Of a DNA stretch of 35,541 bases, positions 11,175-23,517 are shown one piece after another. The stretch covers positions 1-35,541 of the forward strand of contig NZ_KB903289.1 in the NCBI RefSeq assembly GCF_000379685.1. The letters are read 5' to 3'. Below the pieces are notes generated by a model. That model had not been told where the DNA came from, did not search any database, and was given only the letters and a program-made list of their open reading frames with translations. Position numbers and translations under genes: made by a program. Source of the stretch: Catelliglobosispora koreensis DSM 44566 (GTDB taxonomy: Bacteria > Actinomycetota > Actinomycetes > Mycobacteriales > Micromonosporaceae). Position 1 is the stretch's first letter, and each line of letters starts with the position of its first letter.

Positions 11175-11918
11175 TCAGCCGGCCCGGAAGAATATGCGCT
11201 GCTGGATTTCCTTGCGGTAGTCATCCAGGGTGTTGTCGATGTGTATGCCGGCGGCATGTGCCGCCGCGTCGGGCTCGCCTGCTCTGATCGCCTGGTAGAT
11301 GGCGTCGTGTTCCTCGACCGCCTTGGCGCCGTGGCCACCGATGGACCCACCCAGGCCGATCAGGCTTGACTGAGCCTGTAGCCGCCGCGCCTCACGGACG
11401 GCGATTTCCAGGAACATGTTTTGGGATGCCGCGGCGATGCTCGCGTGAAAAGCATCGTCGCCCTCGTTGAACAGATCCCCGCGTTCGCTTTCAAAACCGT
11501 GCCGGCATAACTCGGCAGCCTGCTGGATGGCTTTGAGCTGTGCGGGGGTCGCGCGGCTAGCGGCCAGGCGGCTGGTTTCCATTTCCTGCGCCCGCCGGAA
11601 TTCAAACAGCTTGTAGACGTGGTCGAGATCGGTGGGCAGGAAGAAGGCCGCCAACCGGCTGGTGCCCAGCATTCCCTCGTCGTCGGCGACGTAAAGCCCA
11701 CGGCCCTTCTGCGCGCGCACGCGGCCGAGCGCGGAAAGTATTTTGACTGCCTCGCGAACGACAGTGCGGCTGGTTCCGAGCCGCTGAGCCAAGTCGATCT
11801 CGGTTGGCATCCGGTCGCCGGGGCGCAGCCGCATCTCGGCAATCAACTCAAGGACCTGTTCGGCGGCGACTTCGTAGCCCGGCCGGTACCCACTTGTGCC
11901 ACGCTCGCTGTCGGCCAC
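11175..11918 (-). CDS. GntR-family regulator, FadR subfamily (FCD domain), copy 2
   Basis: 247 aa from GTG 11918, with AAAGGGG upstream at suitable spacing. Residues about 12-80 form the winged helix (VLELIAEMRLRPGDRMPTE, LGTSRTVVREAVKIL, KGRGLYVAD). The rest is an FCD domain with DDAFHASI and EEHDAIYQAI metal-site regions and IHIDNTLDDY. It is only distantly similar to copy 1, so not a recent duplicate. Its neighbours are the beta-helix gene downstream on the same strand and GH31 divergently upstream, each preceded by a palindrome. A carboxylate or sugar-acid effector is likely from the family. Confidence 0.92.
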   Translation of the reverse strand: MADSERGTSGYRPGYEVAAEQVLELIAEMRLRPGDRMPTEIDLAQRLGTSRTVVREAVKILSALGRVRAQKGRGLYVADDEGMLGTSRLAAFFLPTDLDHVYKLFEFRRAQEMETSRLAASRATPAQLKAIQQAAELCRHGFESERGDLFNEGDDAFHASIAAASQNMFLEIAVREARRLQAQSSLIGLGGSIGGHGAKAVEEHDAIYQAIRAGEPDAAAHAAGIHIDNTLDDYRKEIQQRIFFRAG

Positions 11919-11942
11919 CTTCGGCCCCTTTCGCTGTTAAGA

Positions 11943-11971
11943 GTCTGACTTATTTAGCGCGATCATCAGAC
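11943..11971. promoter_or_regulatory. Inverted repeat upstream of GntR/FCD 2
   Basis: GTCTGA (11943-11948) is mirrored by TCAGAC (11966-11971) 25-53 bp before the GntR start. This is a possible autoregulatory site; short arms make it tentative. Confidence 0.35.
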
Positions 11972-12109
11972 GTAGTCCCGCGTATCGCTATGGGTACCAT
12001 CCAATGTGCCCGGAGGCAAGAGTTTGTTTGGCCCAATACTTGCCGTGCTGCGCTGACATCAGTTGCGTAGTAACGCCTGGCCAGGAACAGGCAGGGGAAG
12101 GTTCGAAAA

Positions 12110-12123
12110 ATAAGCATGCTTAT
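12110..12123. promoter_or_regulatory. Perfect 14-bp palindrome just upstream of the GH31 promoter
   Basis: ATAAGCATGCTTAT is its own reverse complement and ends 5 bp before the predicted -35 box of GH31. It lies in an A+T-rich patch of the region between GntR/FCD 2 and GH31, and is a candidate operator or activator site. The rest of 11919-12206 shows no gene. Confidence 0.5.
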
Positions 12124-12128
12124 AAGTC

Positions 12129-12157
12129 TTGACTGGGCCTGACTGTGCCGGGATAAC
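12129..12157 (+). promoter_or_regulatory. Predicted GH31 promoter
   Basis: TTGACT (-35, 12129-12134), 17-nt spacer, GATAAC (-10, 12152-12157). Transcription would begin near 12164, giving a leader of about 40 nt. Confidence 0.5.
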
Positions 12158-12204
12158 TAATACCTAGTTCTGCCGCCATCCTGAATCTCCCTGAGGAGAG
12201 ACAC

Positions 12205-12234
12205 ATGTGCAATGCCGCGGCTTACCGCCGATGA
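12205..12234 (+). CDS. Possible 9-codon leader peptide before GH31
   Basis: ATG 12205 sits 6 nt after GAGGAG and encodes MCNAAAYRR, ending at TGA 12232-12234. This stop overlaps ATG 12231 (ATGA), which is in frame with GH31. If used, it would couple GH31 translation to a leader. The simpler reading is that GH31 starts at GTG 12207 from the same ribosome-binding site. Confidence 0.3.
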   Translation: MCNAAAYRR

Positions 12235-14444
12235 GTTCGCTGGCATGGCAGCGCCGGCCAGACGGTCTGGTGTTGCGCGACAGCAAGTTTTGCGTTCGCC
12301 TGGCCTGGCAGGCACCGGGGATAGTGCGCGTTGCCGCCGTGCCGGTGAACGCTGGTGAACCGGGCTGTGCCTACGGGCCCATGCTGGATCCTCTGCGCCG
12401 CCCGCAGCGGGCGAACTTTGACATACGCGAGGCAGCCGGGGAGATCGTCACCACCGACGGTGTGCTCAGCGTGCACATCGACACCGGGACAGGCGTCCTG
12501 TCCTATCGCGACCGCAATGGTGAAGTGCTCCTGCGCGAAGGCGAACGAGTGCTTGAGCCGCGGCCCCTTGCTGGGGAAGGATTCCGGGCGAAACTGCCGC
12601 TTCGCTTCGGTGCGGGGGAGGCGCTCTACGGACTAGGGCAACACGAAGACGGCCGGCTCAACTACCGCGGCCGGACGCAAGAGCTGTACCAGCACAACCT
12701 CAAGGTGCCCGTGCCGCTGCTGGTTTCCTCACGGGGCTGGGGATTGCTGTGGCACGGCTATTCCGCGATGACTTTCGACGACAGAGCCGAAGTGGACTCT
12801 TACCTCGCGGCCGACTGCGTCGCGGAGATGGACTACTTCGTCATCGCCGGAGAAGACCTTGATGGTGTCATCTGTGGCTATCGCGACCTGACCGGTGGCG
12901 CGCCGTTGCCGCCTCGGTGGGCATTCGGTTACCTGCAGTCCAAAGAGCGGTACCAGACCCAGGAAGAGCTCCTGGAAACGGCTCATCGCTACGCGGAGCT
13001 AGGTCTGCCACTTGAGGCCATCGTCCTGGACTGGCAATACTGGCCCGACGATCTGTGGGGCCAGAAGTCCCTGGACCCCAAGCGTTTTCCCGATCCAGAG
13101 CAAATGTGCCAAGAGCTACACGACCTTGGTACCAGGCTCATCGTTTCGGTCTGGCCGGAGTTCGACAACGATGGCCCAGACCAGACCGAGTTCAGAGCCG
13201 GCCACAAGCTACTTGGCAACGGCCGCACCTATGACGCCTTCGACCCCGAAGCGCGTGCCATGTTCTGGCGGCAGGCACACGACGGCCTGTTTACCCACGG
13301 CGTCGACGGATGGTGGTCAGACTCGGCCGAGCCATTCCAGCCGGACTGGCACGGAGAACTGCCACCCGATCCCGACTCCCGCCGGCAGCTCAATGTCGCC
13401 ACGGCCGAGCGTTACCTCGGGCCAGCGGTGTCCAACGCCTATCCACTCATGCACAACAGTGGATTCTGGGACGGCCAGCGCGCCTCGGGAAGCTCCAAAC
13501 GTGTCTTCGTCCTAACGCGCTCGGCGTGGGCGGGACAGCAACGCTACGGAACCTGCGTCTGGTCAGGAGATATCACCGCGTCATGGGAAACTCTGCGCCG
13601 CCAGATCCCAGAAGGCCTTAACTTCTGCGCCTCCGGAATGCCCTACTGGAACTGCGACATCGGCGGGTTCTTCGTCGCGTCACGCGAGCAATGGTTCTGG
13701 CGAGGCGAATTCGATGATGGCGTCAGCGATCCCGCGTACCGCGAACTGTTCCTGCGCTGGTTCCAGTACGCGACGTTCCTTCCGGCGATGCGCGCTCACG
13801 GCACCGATACGCCGCGCGAGATCTGGCACTACGGCCGGCCGGGCACGCCCGTCTACGATGCGCTGGTTCGCCACATCAAGCTCCGCAAGGACTTGCTGCC
13901 CTACCTCTACTCGCTGGCCGCATCAGTCCACTTTGATGGGTACACGATGATGCGCGCACTGGCCTTCGACTTCCCCGGCGACGCCAACGTCCTCGACATC
14001 GAGGATCAGTTCATGCTGGGTCCGGCGCTGCTCGTCTGCCCCGTGACGCGACCGGGTAGCACCCACCGTGCGGTGTATCTGCCGGCGGGAACCGGGTGGG
14101 TCAACGTCTGGGACGGCTCTATCCACAAGGGAGGAAGGTGGATTGATGCCCCGGCGCCAGCCGAGACGATTCCGGTGTTCGCCCGGGCCGGCTCGATCGT
14201 CCCCATGAAAAGCGGCGTGCGTGTCTTCCCAGGCGCGGACGGCGCCTTCAAGCTCTACGAGGACGCTGGCGATGGCTGGGGTTACGAGTCAGGTGACTAT
14301 GAACGCTTCACTCTTGAGTGGCGTGACGCCCAGCGGACCCTGGTGACCGGTGCCCGTTCCGGCAAGGTGCGTGCCGGGCTTGTCATTCCTGGTACCGGAT
14401 GGCAGTCCCCGCTAACCGGCAAGGTGACCGTGCGATCTCAATGA
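12207..14444 (+). CDS. GH31 glycosidase, probably cytoplasmic alpha-xylosidase
   Basis: 745 aa from GTG 12207 (737 aa from ATG 12231). No signal peptide is seen, so it should act on imported oligosaccharides. An N-terminal beta-sandwich carries YGLGQHEDGRLNYRG and LYQHNLKVPVPLLVSSRGWG, typical of alpha-xylosidase-like GH31 enzymes. The barrel carries AIVLDWQYWP, then the nucleophile D372 in GWWSDSAEP and acid/base D455 in WSGDI. C-terminal beta-domains include LGPALLVCPV and FARAGSIVP. The likely role is removal of alpha-xylosyl units from xyloglucan-type oligosaccharides. Alpha-glucosidase or other GH31 activity is not excluded. It is divergent from GntR/FCD 2. Confidence 0.88.
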   Translation: MQCRGLPPMSSLAWQRRPDGLVLRDSKFCVRLAWQAPGIVRVAAVPVNAGEPGCAYGPMLDPLRRPQRANFDIREAAGEIVTTDGVLSVHIDTGTGVLSYRDRNGEVLLREGERVLEPRPLAGEGFRAKLPLRFGAGEALYGLGQHEDGRLNYRGRTQELYQHNLKVPVPLLVSSRGWGLLWHGYSAMTFDDRAEVDSYLAADCVAEMDYFVIAGEDLDGVICGYRDLTGGAPLPPRWAFGYLQSKERYQTQEELLETAHRYAELGLPLEAIVLDWQYWPDDLWGQKSLDPKRFPDPEQMCQELHDLGTRLIVSVWPEFDNDGPDQTEFRAGHKLLGNGRTYDAFDPEARAMFWRQAHDGLFTHGVDGWWSDSAEPFQPDWHGELPPDPDSRRQLNVATAERYLGPAVSNAYPLMHNSGFWDGQRASGSSKRVFVLTRSAWAGQQRYGTCVWSGDITASWETLRRQIPEGLNFCASGMPYWNCDIGGFFVASREQWFWRGEFDDGVSDPAYRELFLRWFQYATFLPAMRAHGTDTPREIWHYGRPGTPVYDALVRHIKLRKDLLPYLYSLAASVHFDGYTMMRALAFDFPGDANVLDIEDQFMLGPALLVCPVTRPGSTHRAVYLPAGTGWVNVWDGSIHKGGRWIDAPAPAETIPVFARAGSIVPMKSGVRVFPGADGAFKLYEDAGDGWGYESGDYERFTLEWRDAQRTLVTGARSGKVRAGLVIPGTGWQSPLTGKVTVRSQ

Positions 14445-14472
14445 TGTTCCGGAGGCGCTGGCCTCCGGAACA
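14445..14472. terminator. Bidirectional terminator between GH31 and SGNH esterase
   Basis: Perfect 12-bp stem TGTTCCGGAGGC / GCCTCCGGAACA with a 4-nt loop. It directly abuts the GH31 stop and lies 11 nt from the convergent stop. Confidence 0.85.
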
Positions 14473-14483
14473 GCTTGATGCCG

Positions 14484-15707
<1,224 letters not shown>

Positions 15708-18560
15708 TTAGATGGCCGTGATAGTCCAGTGATTGTTGGAGTTCGCGTTGGGAGTCCACATCGCCACCGTGGAGCCGGCTGTCGCGTTGCCCATGCCGTC
15801 CAAGGCGGTGCCGGTGCCGCGGTTGATGATCTGATAGCGGCCGTTGCCCACGCTGTTGAGCCGCCACTGCTGGTTGTTGCCACCGTTCCATGCTGTCTGC
15901 CGGGCCGGTGCGCCGTTGGCGGCATTGCCCCAGCTGTCGGCCACCATGCCGTTGGTGCGGTTGACAATGCGGTAGTAGCCACCGCCGGCGTCGACGAACT
16001 GCCACTGCAGATTCGTGCTCGTGCCGGCGGTCCACTGCTTCACGTTGGAACCGGAGGCGACGTTCCCTCCGCTGTCGAGCACCAAACCGGTGGTGGCGTT
16101 GGCGATGCGGGCCCAGCCTGCCGGAACCGGTGAAGTGCTCACCGAGCCCTGCACCCGGTAGGTGTGCCCGGCTTTGACCGTGACCTGGATGGCATCCGGC
16201 TCAAGCCGGACACTCACCGGCGTGGTGCCGTCGGTGATATCGGTCAAGGTAAAGGTTCCGGCGAATAACGGCGAACGCAGGTTGACCGTGCCATCGCGAT
16301 CGGGCGTGATGAGAGCTTCGCGTGCCTGAGCGCTCCAGCTCAGTCCCACGGTGTAGCCGCCCCGCCCGCGAAGGCCGGTCACGCTACCGGTGGGCCAGGC
16401 CGCCGGCAGCGCGGGCAGCAGATGCAGTTCGCCATGGTGGCTGTGCAGCAACATTTCGGCGATGCCCGAGGTCGCCCCAAAGTTCCCGTCGATCTGGAAC
16501 GGCGGATGCAGGTCAAACATGTTGGGCGCCAGCCGGGCCGGCGTGACGAGGTCACGAATCAGCTTGTGCGCGCGGTTGCCGTCTTCCAGGCGTGCCCAGT
16601 AGTTGATTTTCCAGGCAAGCGACCAGCCGGTCCCGGCATCGCCGCGAAGCTCAAGGGTGCGCCGGGCGGCATCGAACAGCTGAGGCGTGCCGCGCTTGGT
16701 GATCTGGTTGCTGGGATGCAGACCGTACAGGTGCGACACGTGCCGGTGGCCGGGCTCGGTCTCTACCCAGTCATAGAGCCACTCCATGATGTTCCCGCGC
16801 GAGCCGGTACGCGTTGGGGCAAGCCGTTGCCGTGCGGCCTGGACCTGCCCGCGGAAATCGGTGTCCACGCCCAGGACTTCGCTCGCCCGCGCACACCCGT
16901 CGAACAGATCGCGCAGGATCTGCATGTCCATCGTTGGGCCAGCGCACACGCTGGCGCCGGAGTGATGGGGAAGTTCCGGTGAGTTGGACGGATTGGTCAC
17001 GAGCCAGCCGAGGCTTGGCTCGGGCACCAGTGTGTCGAGGAAGAACTGGGCGGCGCCTTTCATCGCTGGATAGTTCGTGCGCAGGAAGTCGACGTTTCCG
17101 GTGAACCGGTAGTGGTCCCAAACGAGCGTCGCCAGCCACGCGCCGCCGGTCTGCCACATCCCCCAAAGCGCCCCATCTACCACTGAAGAGCCACGCCACC
17201 CGTCAGTGTTGTGGTGCGTGACCCAGCCACGGGCGCCATATTGGACGCTCGCCGTGCGGGCGCCCGTGATCGTCAGGTCGTTCATCATCCGGAAGACCGG
17301 CTCGTGGCACTCGGCGAGGTTGGTCGAATCGGCGGGCCAGTAGTTCATCGGCAGATTCGCGTTGATGGTGTATTTCGAATCCCACGACGGGCTCATCTGG
17401 TCATTCCAGATGCCTTGCAGATTGGCTGGCTGAGTTCCCGGGCGCGACGAAGAGATCAGCAGGTACCGTCCAAATTGGAACAACAGAGCGGAAAACTGCG
17501 GATCGCTGACAGAGTTGTGCTGAGAGATCCGGACGTCGGTGGGCTGGTCTGCCGCTGGGGTCCGGCCGAGGTCAATGGTGGCGCGTCCATAGAGTTGCTG
17601 ATAGTCGGCGGTGTGCCGGCTCAGCAGAGTGCTGTAGGCGGTGCCTTGTGCCGCGGTCAGGTGCCTGCGGGCGATGCCCTGGTAGTCGCCATTGACGGTG
17701 CGGAAGTCGACGTAACTGGTGCCGATGGAAATCAGCAGCGTCACACTGTCGGCATTGGACACCCGCAGCGTGCCACCGGAGCTGGTCGTGGTTCCACCCG
17801 TCGCGATCGCCTTGGCAAGCGTGAGAAAGCGGACCGCTCCAGCGATTCCCCGATGGTCACCTGACCGGCCGTCCAGCGAGATCGTGGTGCTATCTGGACT
17901 GCCCGCAGTCGCACGTTGCGGGGTTGAAAACGTGGCGGTAAAAGAGATCGCACCTGGCGCGCTCGCGGTCAGCCGGACCGCCATCACCTGGTCGGGAGCG
18001 CTGGCGATCACCTCCCGCCGGTACTGGATCCCGTTGGCGGTATAGGTGACAACTGTCGTTGCTGTGGTGAGATCAAGCCACCTTTGGTACCCGGAAACGG
18101 TTCCCGCGGCAGGCAGAGTAAGCCTGACTTCACCGATGGGCTGGTAGGCAAGTTGTCCGGCAGGGTTGCCGAGCATCGTCTGATTGATGCGGTCCTGTGC
18201 CTGGGTCCACTGGTTCTGAAACACCATCTGGCGGATCTGGGCTAGCGCCGCGGCGCCTTGCGGATTGCTGTAGTCGTGCGGGCCGCCCGCCCACAGCGTG
18301 TCCTCGTTGAGCTGTAGCCGTTCGGTGTCGGTATTGCCGAACACCATGGCCCCTAGCCGGCCGTTTCCCACGGGCAGCGCCCGCAGCCAGTCCGATCCGG
18401 CCGGCTCGTCATACCACAGGGCGAAGTCATTGATGGCACGCACTTCTGGCGGAGCGGCCGAGTTCGCGCGCGCGGGCGCGGACCACGGCGTGGCCAGCAT
18501 CGCGGCACCGGTTCCGGTTACCCCGGCTTTGAGCACTTGCCTTCGCGACAGATCTGGCAT
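15708..18560 (-). CDS. Secreted GH95 alpha-L-fucosidase/galactosidase family enzyme with RICIN module
   Basis: 950 aa with a Tat signal (SRRQVLKAG, hydrophobic stretch, APARA). ATG 18560 follows AGGAGG, which overlaps the TAG of GH27, 9 bp upstream. The GH95 body carries [25 protein letters not shown] and GIWN. Its catalytic signature is N400 and N402 ([11 protein letters not shown]), E529 (PSNSPE) and D691 (IDGNFG), matching the Asn/Asn/Glu/Asp set of inverting 1,2-alpha-L-fucosidases. Residues about 815-950 are a ricin module of the cysteine-free type shared with the 7273-8613 esterase. GH95 members release alpha-L-fucose or alpha-L-galactose, for example from xyloglucan side chains. Which one applies here is undetermined. 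Confidence 0.93.
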   Translation of the reverse strand: MPDLSRRQVLKAGVTGTGAAMLATPWSAPARANSAAPPEVRAINDFALWYDEPAGSDWLRALPVGNGRLGAMVFGNTDTERLQLNEDTLWAGGPHDYSNPQGAAALAQIRQMVFQNQWTQAQDRINQTMLGNPAGQLAYQPIGEVRLTLPAAGTVSGYQRWLDLTTATTVVTYTANGIQYRREVIASAPDQVMAVRLTASAPGAISFTATFSTPQRATAGSPDSTTISLDGRSGDHRGIAGAVRFLTLAKAIATGGTTTSSGGTLRVSNADSVTLLISIGTSYVDFRTVNGDYQGIARRHLTAAQGTAYSTLLSRHTADYQQLYGRATIDLGRTPAADQPTDVRISQHNSVSDPQFSALLFQFGRYLLISSSRPGTQPANLQGIWNDQMSPSWDSKYTINANLPMNYWPADSTNLAECHEPVFRMMNDLTITGARTASVQYGARGWVTHHNTDGWRGSSVVDGALWGMWQTGGAWLATLVWDHYRFTGNVDFLRTNYPAMKGAAQFFLDTLVPEPSLGWLVTNPSNSPELPHHSGASVCAGPTMDMQILRDLFDGCARASEVLGVDTDFRGQVQAARQRLAPTRTGSRGNIMEWLYDWVETEPGHRHVSHLYGLHPSNQITKRGTPQLFDAARRTLELRGDAGTGWSLAWKINYWARLEDGNRAHKLIRDLVTPARLAPNMFDLHPPFQIDGNFGATSGIAEMLLHSHHGELHLLPALPAAWPTGSVTGLRGRGGYTVGLSWSAQAREALITPDRDGTVNLRSPLFAGTFTLTDITDGTTPVSVRLEPDAIQVTVKAGHTYRVQGSVSTSPVPAGWARIANATTGLVLDSGGNVASGSNVKQWTAGTSTNLQWQFVDAGGGYYRIVNRTNGMVADSWGNAANGAPARQTAWNGGNNQQWRLNSVGNGRYQIINRGTGTALDGMGNATAGSTVAMWTPNANSNNHWTITAI

Positions 18561-18569
18561 CTGGTCCTC

Positions 18570-20605
<2,036 letters not shown>

Positions 20606-21625
20606 CTAGCGTCGCTTGCGTGGTGCGGACACGCTCTGGCGCGTGATGAGCGTGGGGGCGATAACGCGGCGCTGGCCCTCAGTGGTGCCCGAGACGATCT
20701 GGTCATGGAGTAGTTCCAGCGTGGCTGCCGCCACCGCCTCGAAATCTGGCCGGACTGTCGTGAGTGGAGGAATGTAGAACTCAGCTTCAGGAACGTCGTC
20801 GAAGCCCACGATGCTGATGTCTTCGGGCACGCGGCGGCCGTGTTCGTGAAAGGCGCGCAGGGCGCCCAGGGCCAGGTGGTCGTTAGCGGCGAAAACGGCG
20901 GTGATCTCCTTCATCCGCGCTATCACCTGGCCGGCGTGATAGCCGGCCGCGGCTGACCAATCTGCCGCCATCACCGGCGGGATCTCGGCGCCGGCCTCAG
21001 CGAGCGCGCGCTTCCAGCCGGCGACGCGGCCCCGGCTATCGAACCAGTCCTCCGGGCCTGACACGTGCCAAACCGTCTTGTGCCCCTTGTCGAGCAGGTG
21101 CCTGGTGGCCGCGTATCCGCCGGCTTCCTGGTCAACCGTGACCAGTTCAGTGGAGCGCTGCGGGTCGCCGTCGATGCAGACCAGCGGTATGTCGCTGGGG
21201 ATCTGGTCGAGCACTTCGTTGGCCGAGTCCACTGGCGCGATGACGACCAGCCCGGCGACACGCTGATCGAGATGCCGGCTGACCGCCGCATGCATCGGCG
21301 CCCGTTCCAGCGTTCGCACGCTTTCGACGCTGATGGTGAATCCGCTTCCCGTTGCCGCCTGCGCGAGAGCCGCCAGCGTCGAGGCCGGGCCATACAAAGT
21401 GGAGTTTTGCGCGACTACACCGATCACTTGTGACTTCCCTGTCGCCAGAGCGCGGGCGGCACGGTTCGGGCGATAGCCGAGTTCGGCGATGGCCGCTCGC
21501 ACCCGAAGCCGGGTCTGCTCCGTCACGTTTGGATGGTCATTAAGAACCCTCGATACGGTTTGGTGTGAGACGCCGGCGAGTTTCGCCACGTCCATCATTC
21601 CCGGATCGCCAGTGCCTCTGGCCAA
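20606..21625 (-). CDS. LacI-family regulator 1, probable repressor of arabinose genes
   Basis: 339 aa from TTG 21625, preceded by GAGGG; ATG at 21598 would lose nine residues just ahead of the HTH. Residues about 10-55 are a LacI HTH (MMDVAKLAGVSHQTVSRVLN, hinge YRPNRAARALAT). The remainder is a periplasmic-binding-protein-like effector domain (IGVVAQNSTLYGPA, VWHVSGPEDW, VFAANDHLALGAL, DISIVGFDDVPEAEFYIPPLTTV). It is divergent from araB and carries an operator-like site in its own promoter. LacI-2 shares its recognition helix and much of its core. L-arabinose or an intermediate is the likely effector (inference). Confidence 0.93.
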   Translation of the reverse strand: MARGTGDPGMMDVAKLAGVSHQTVSRVLNDHPNVTEQTRLRVRAAIAELGYRPNRAARALATGKSQVIGVVAQNSTLYGPASTLAALAQAATGSGFTISVESVRTLERAPMHAAVSRHLDQRVAGLVVIAPVDSANEVLDQIPSDIPLVCIDGDPQRSTELVTVDQEAGGYAATRHLLDKGHKTVWHVSGPEDWFDSRGRVAGWKRALAEAGAEIPPVMAADWSAAAGYHAGQVIARMKEITAVFAANDHLALGALRAFHEHGRRVPEDISIVGFDDVPEAEFYIPPLTTVRPDFEAVAAATLELLHDQIVSGTTEGQRRVIAPTLITRQSVSAPRKRR

Positions 21626-21745
21626 CGGATGCCCTCACTCCCGCGAAGAACGCTTTCCCCGAGTGTAGGCACCGGTGCTCTGGGCACGGACAGGGGCGCG
21701 ACTCTCACCGCAAGTCATGCGCGCGCCCCTGCCGGCTAGCGGTCA

Positions 21746-21774
21746 GTGTTAACGCACACATCCGCCTCCGTCAA
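21746..21774 (-). promoter_or_regulatory. Predicted lacI-1 promoter with operator
   Basis: On the minus strand TTGACG (21774-21769), 17-nt spacer, TAACAC (21751-21746). The operator TGTGTGCGTTAACA (21760-21747; 13 of 14 consensus positions) overlaps the -10 box, implying autoregulation. Confidence 0.55.
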
Positions 21775-21822
21775 GCCTGCTCGCAAAGACCTGTGGTTTC
21801 CCCGATGTTGCCGGAACGTGTC

Positions 21823-21851
21823 TTGACGGGACGCAATGTGAACGCTAACAC
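21823..21851 (+). promoter_or_regulatory. Predicted araB promoter with LacI-family operator
   Basis: TTGACG (21823-21828), 17-nt spacer, TAACAC (21846-21851). The operator TGTGAACGCTAACA (21837-21850) fits the consensus at 14 of 14 positions and covers the -10 box, 8 nt after the -35 as in the lacI-1 promoter. Transcription would begin near 21858, 25 nt before araB. Confidence 0.65.
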
Positions 21852-21882
21852 TATGGGCCAGCAGTCAGCAGGAGGTAAATCG

Positions 21883-23517
21883 ATGGGCGAGCGGTACGTG
21901 ATCGGCGTCGACTTTGGCACCCTCACCGGCAGGGCCCTTGTCGTCCGCGTGAGCGACGGTGCCGAGGTGGGTACGGCAGTCCACGAGTACAAGCACGGTG
22001 TCATGGACTCTGTGCTGGTCGCGACGGGACAGCAGCTGCCGCCAGACTGGGCGCTACAGGATCCGGATGACTACCGCGACGTGCTGCGGCACGCGGTTCC
22101 TGCCGCGGTCGCCGCCGCTGGCATCAACCCGGCCGACGTCATCGGCATCGGCACCGACTTCACGGCGTGCACGGTCCTTCCCGTGCTCGCCGATGGCACA
22201 CCGCTGTGCGAGGTCGCTGACTTGCGCCACCGGCCGCACGCCTGGGTGAAACTGTGGAAGCACCACGCGGCCCAGCCGCACGCCGACCGGATCAACGCCG
22301 TCGCCCACGAGCGCGGCGAACCATGGATCGGCAGGTACGGCGGGAAGATCTCAGCCGAATGGCAGTTCGCCAAAGGGCTTCAGCTCGCCGAAGAAGATCC
22401 CGAGGTCTACCAGCGGGCCGACCGGTTCATCGAAGCGGCCGACTGGATCGTCTGGCAGCTGTGCGGGGCCGAAACCCGTAACGTTTGCACCGCTGGGTAT
22501 AAGGGGATCCGGCAGGACGGCCAGTTCCCGTCGCCGGAATACCTCGCCGCGCTGAATCCAGCTTTCGCCGGATTCGTGTCCAAAGTGGACGGACCAGTGC
22601 ACCCGCTAGGCGGCCGCGCCGGGAGCTTGACCGCACAAGCCGCCGCATGGACGGGCCTTCCCGAAGGCATCGCGGTCGCGGTCGGAAATGTAGACGCGCA
22701 CGTGACCGCCGCGTCCGCGCAGGCGCTCAAGCCCGGCCGTCTTGTCGCCATCATGGGAACTTCCACCTGTCACGTCCTCAACGGCAGCTCTGTCGCGGAG
22801 GTGCCCGGGATGTGCGGTGTCGTCGACGGGGGCATCAGCGCCGGAGCCTGGGGCTACGAGGCAGGCCAGAGTGGGGTCGGCGACATCTTCGGCTGGTTCG
22901 TCGAGCACGCGGCCCCGGCCGGTTATGACTCGCACGCCACCCTGTCGGAGCTCGCCGCCGCTCAACCTGTTGGCGCACACGGGCTTGTGGCCCTCGACTG
23001 GTGGAACGGCAACCGTTCGCTGCTGGTCAACCACGACCTCAGCGGCCTGATCGTCGGGATGACCCTCGCCACGCGCCCGGCCGACATCTACCGGGCGTTA
23101 CTTGAAGCGACCGCCTACGGCACCCGGATGATCATCGAGGCGTTCGCTGACGCCGGTGTCGATGTGCAAGACCTGGTGATCGCGGGCGGCCTGACGGGCA
23201 ATGCGTTGCTGATGCAGATATACGCCGACGTGACGAACCGCCCACTGCACCTCATCCGGTCGGCGCAAGGGCCGGCGCTGGGTTCGGCGATCCATGCGGC
23301 CGTCGCGGCCGGTGCCTACACCGATGTATACGCCGCGTCGGAGGTCATGGGCCGCATCGACGAAGGTGTGTACCAGCCGGATCCGGTCCGTGCCAAGGCA
23401 TATGACGCCCTGTACGGCCACTATCGCCGCTTGCATGACCACTTCGGGCGCGGGGGAGACGACATCATGCTGGAGCTGCGGTCGATCCGCAACGCGGCCC
23501 GGGCGGTGGCACTGTGA
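21883..23517 (+). CDS. araB: L-ribulokinase
   Basis: 544 aa from ATG 21883, with AGGAGG 7 nt upstream; the open frame extends to 21565 but overlaps lacI-1 and the promoter, so the longer start is rejected. FGGY-family kinase that phosphorylates L-ribulose to L-ribulose 5-phosphate in the cytoplasm. Characteristic AraB segments are GVDFGTLTGRALVV at the N-terminus, GIGTDFTACTVLPV, EAADWIVWQLCG, GNVDAHVTAASAQ, IMGTSTCHV, and IAGGLTGNALLMQIYADV with GPALGSAIHAAVAAG near the C-terminus. First gene of the arabinose operon; its stop overlaps the araD start by 4 bp. Confidence 0.97.
   Translation: MGERYVIGVDFGTLTGRALVVRVSDGAEVGTAVHEYKHGVMDSVLVATGQQLPPDWALQDPDDYRDVLRHAVPAAVAAAGINPADVIGIGTDFTACTVLPVLADGTPLCEVADLRHRPHAWVKLWKHHAAQPHADRINAVAHERGEPWIGRYGGKISAEWQFAKGLQLAEEDPEVYQRADRFIEAADWIVWQLCGAETRNVCTAGYKGIRQDGQFPSPEYLAALNPAFAGFVSKVDGPVHPLGGRAGSLTAQAAAWTGLPEGIAVAVGNVDAHVTAASAQALKPGRLVAIMGTSTCHVLNGSSVAEVPGMCGVVDGGISAGAWGYEAGQSGVGDIFGWFVEHAAPAGYDSHATLSELAAAQPVGAHGLVALDWWNGNRSLLVNHDLSGLIVGMTLATRPADIYRALLEATAYGTRMIIEAFADAGVDVQDLVIAGGLTGNALLMQIYADVTNRPLHLIRSAQGPALGSAIHAAVAAGAYTDVYAASEVMGRIDEGVYQPDPVRAKAYDALYGHYRRLHDHFGRGGDDIMLELRSIRNAARAVAL

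Larger units (their letters stand above)
21626..21882. other. Divergent lacI-1/araB control region
   Basis: 257 bp holding back-to-back predicted promoters, each with a LacI-type operator, and a 10-bp stem CAGGGGCGCG (21691-21700) / CGCGCCCCTG (21722-21731) with a 21-nt loop in the lacI-1 leader. Confidence 0.6.

Noticed and set aside
21565-21882. Longer N-terminus for araB
   Set aside because: It would overlap lacI-1 and run through the promoter and operators. ATG 21883 has AGGAGG and matches the usual AraB start.
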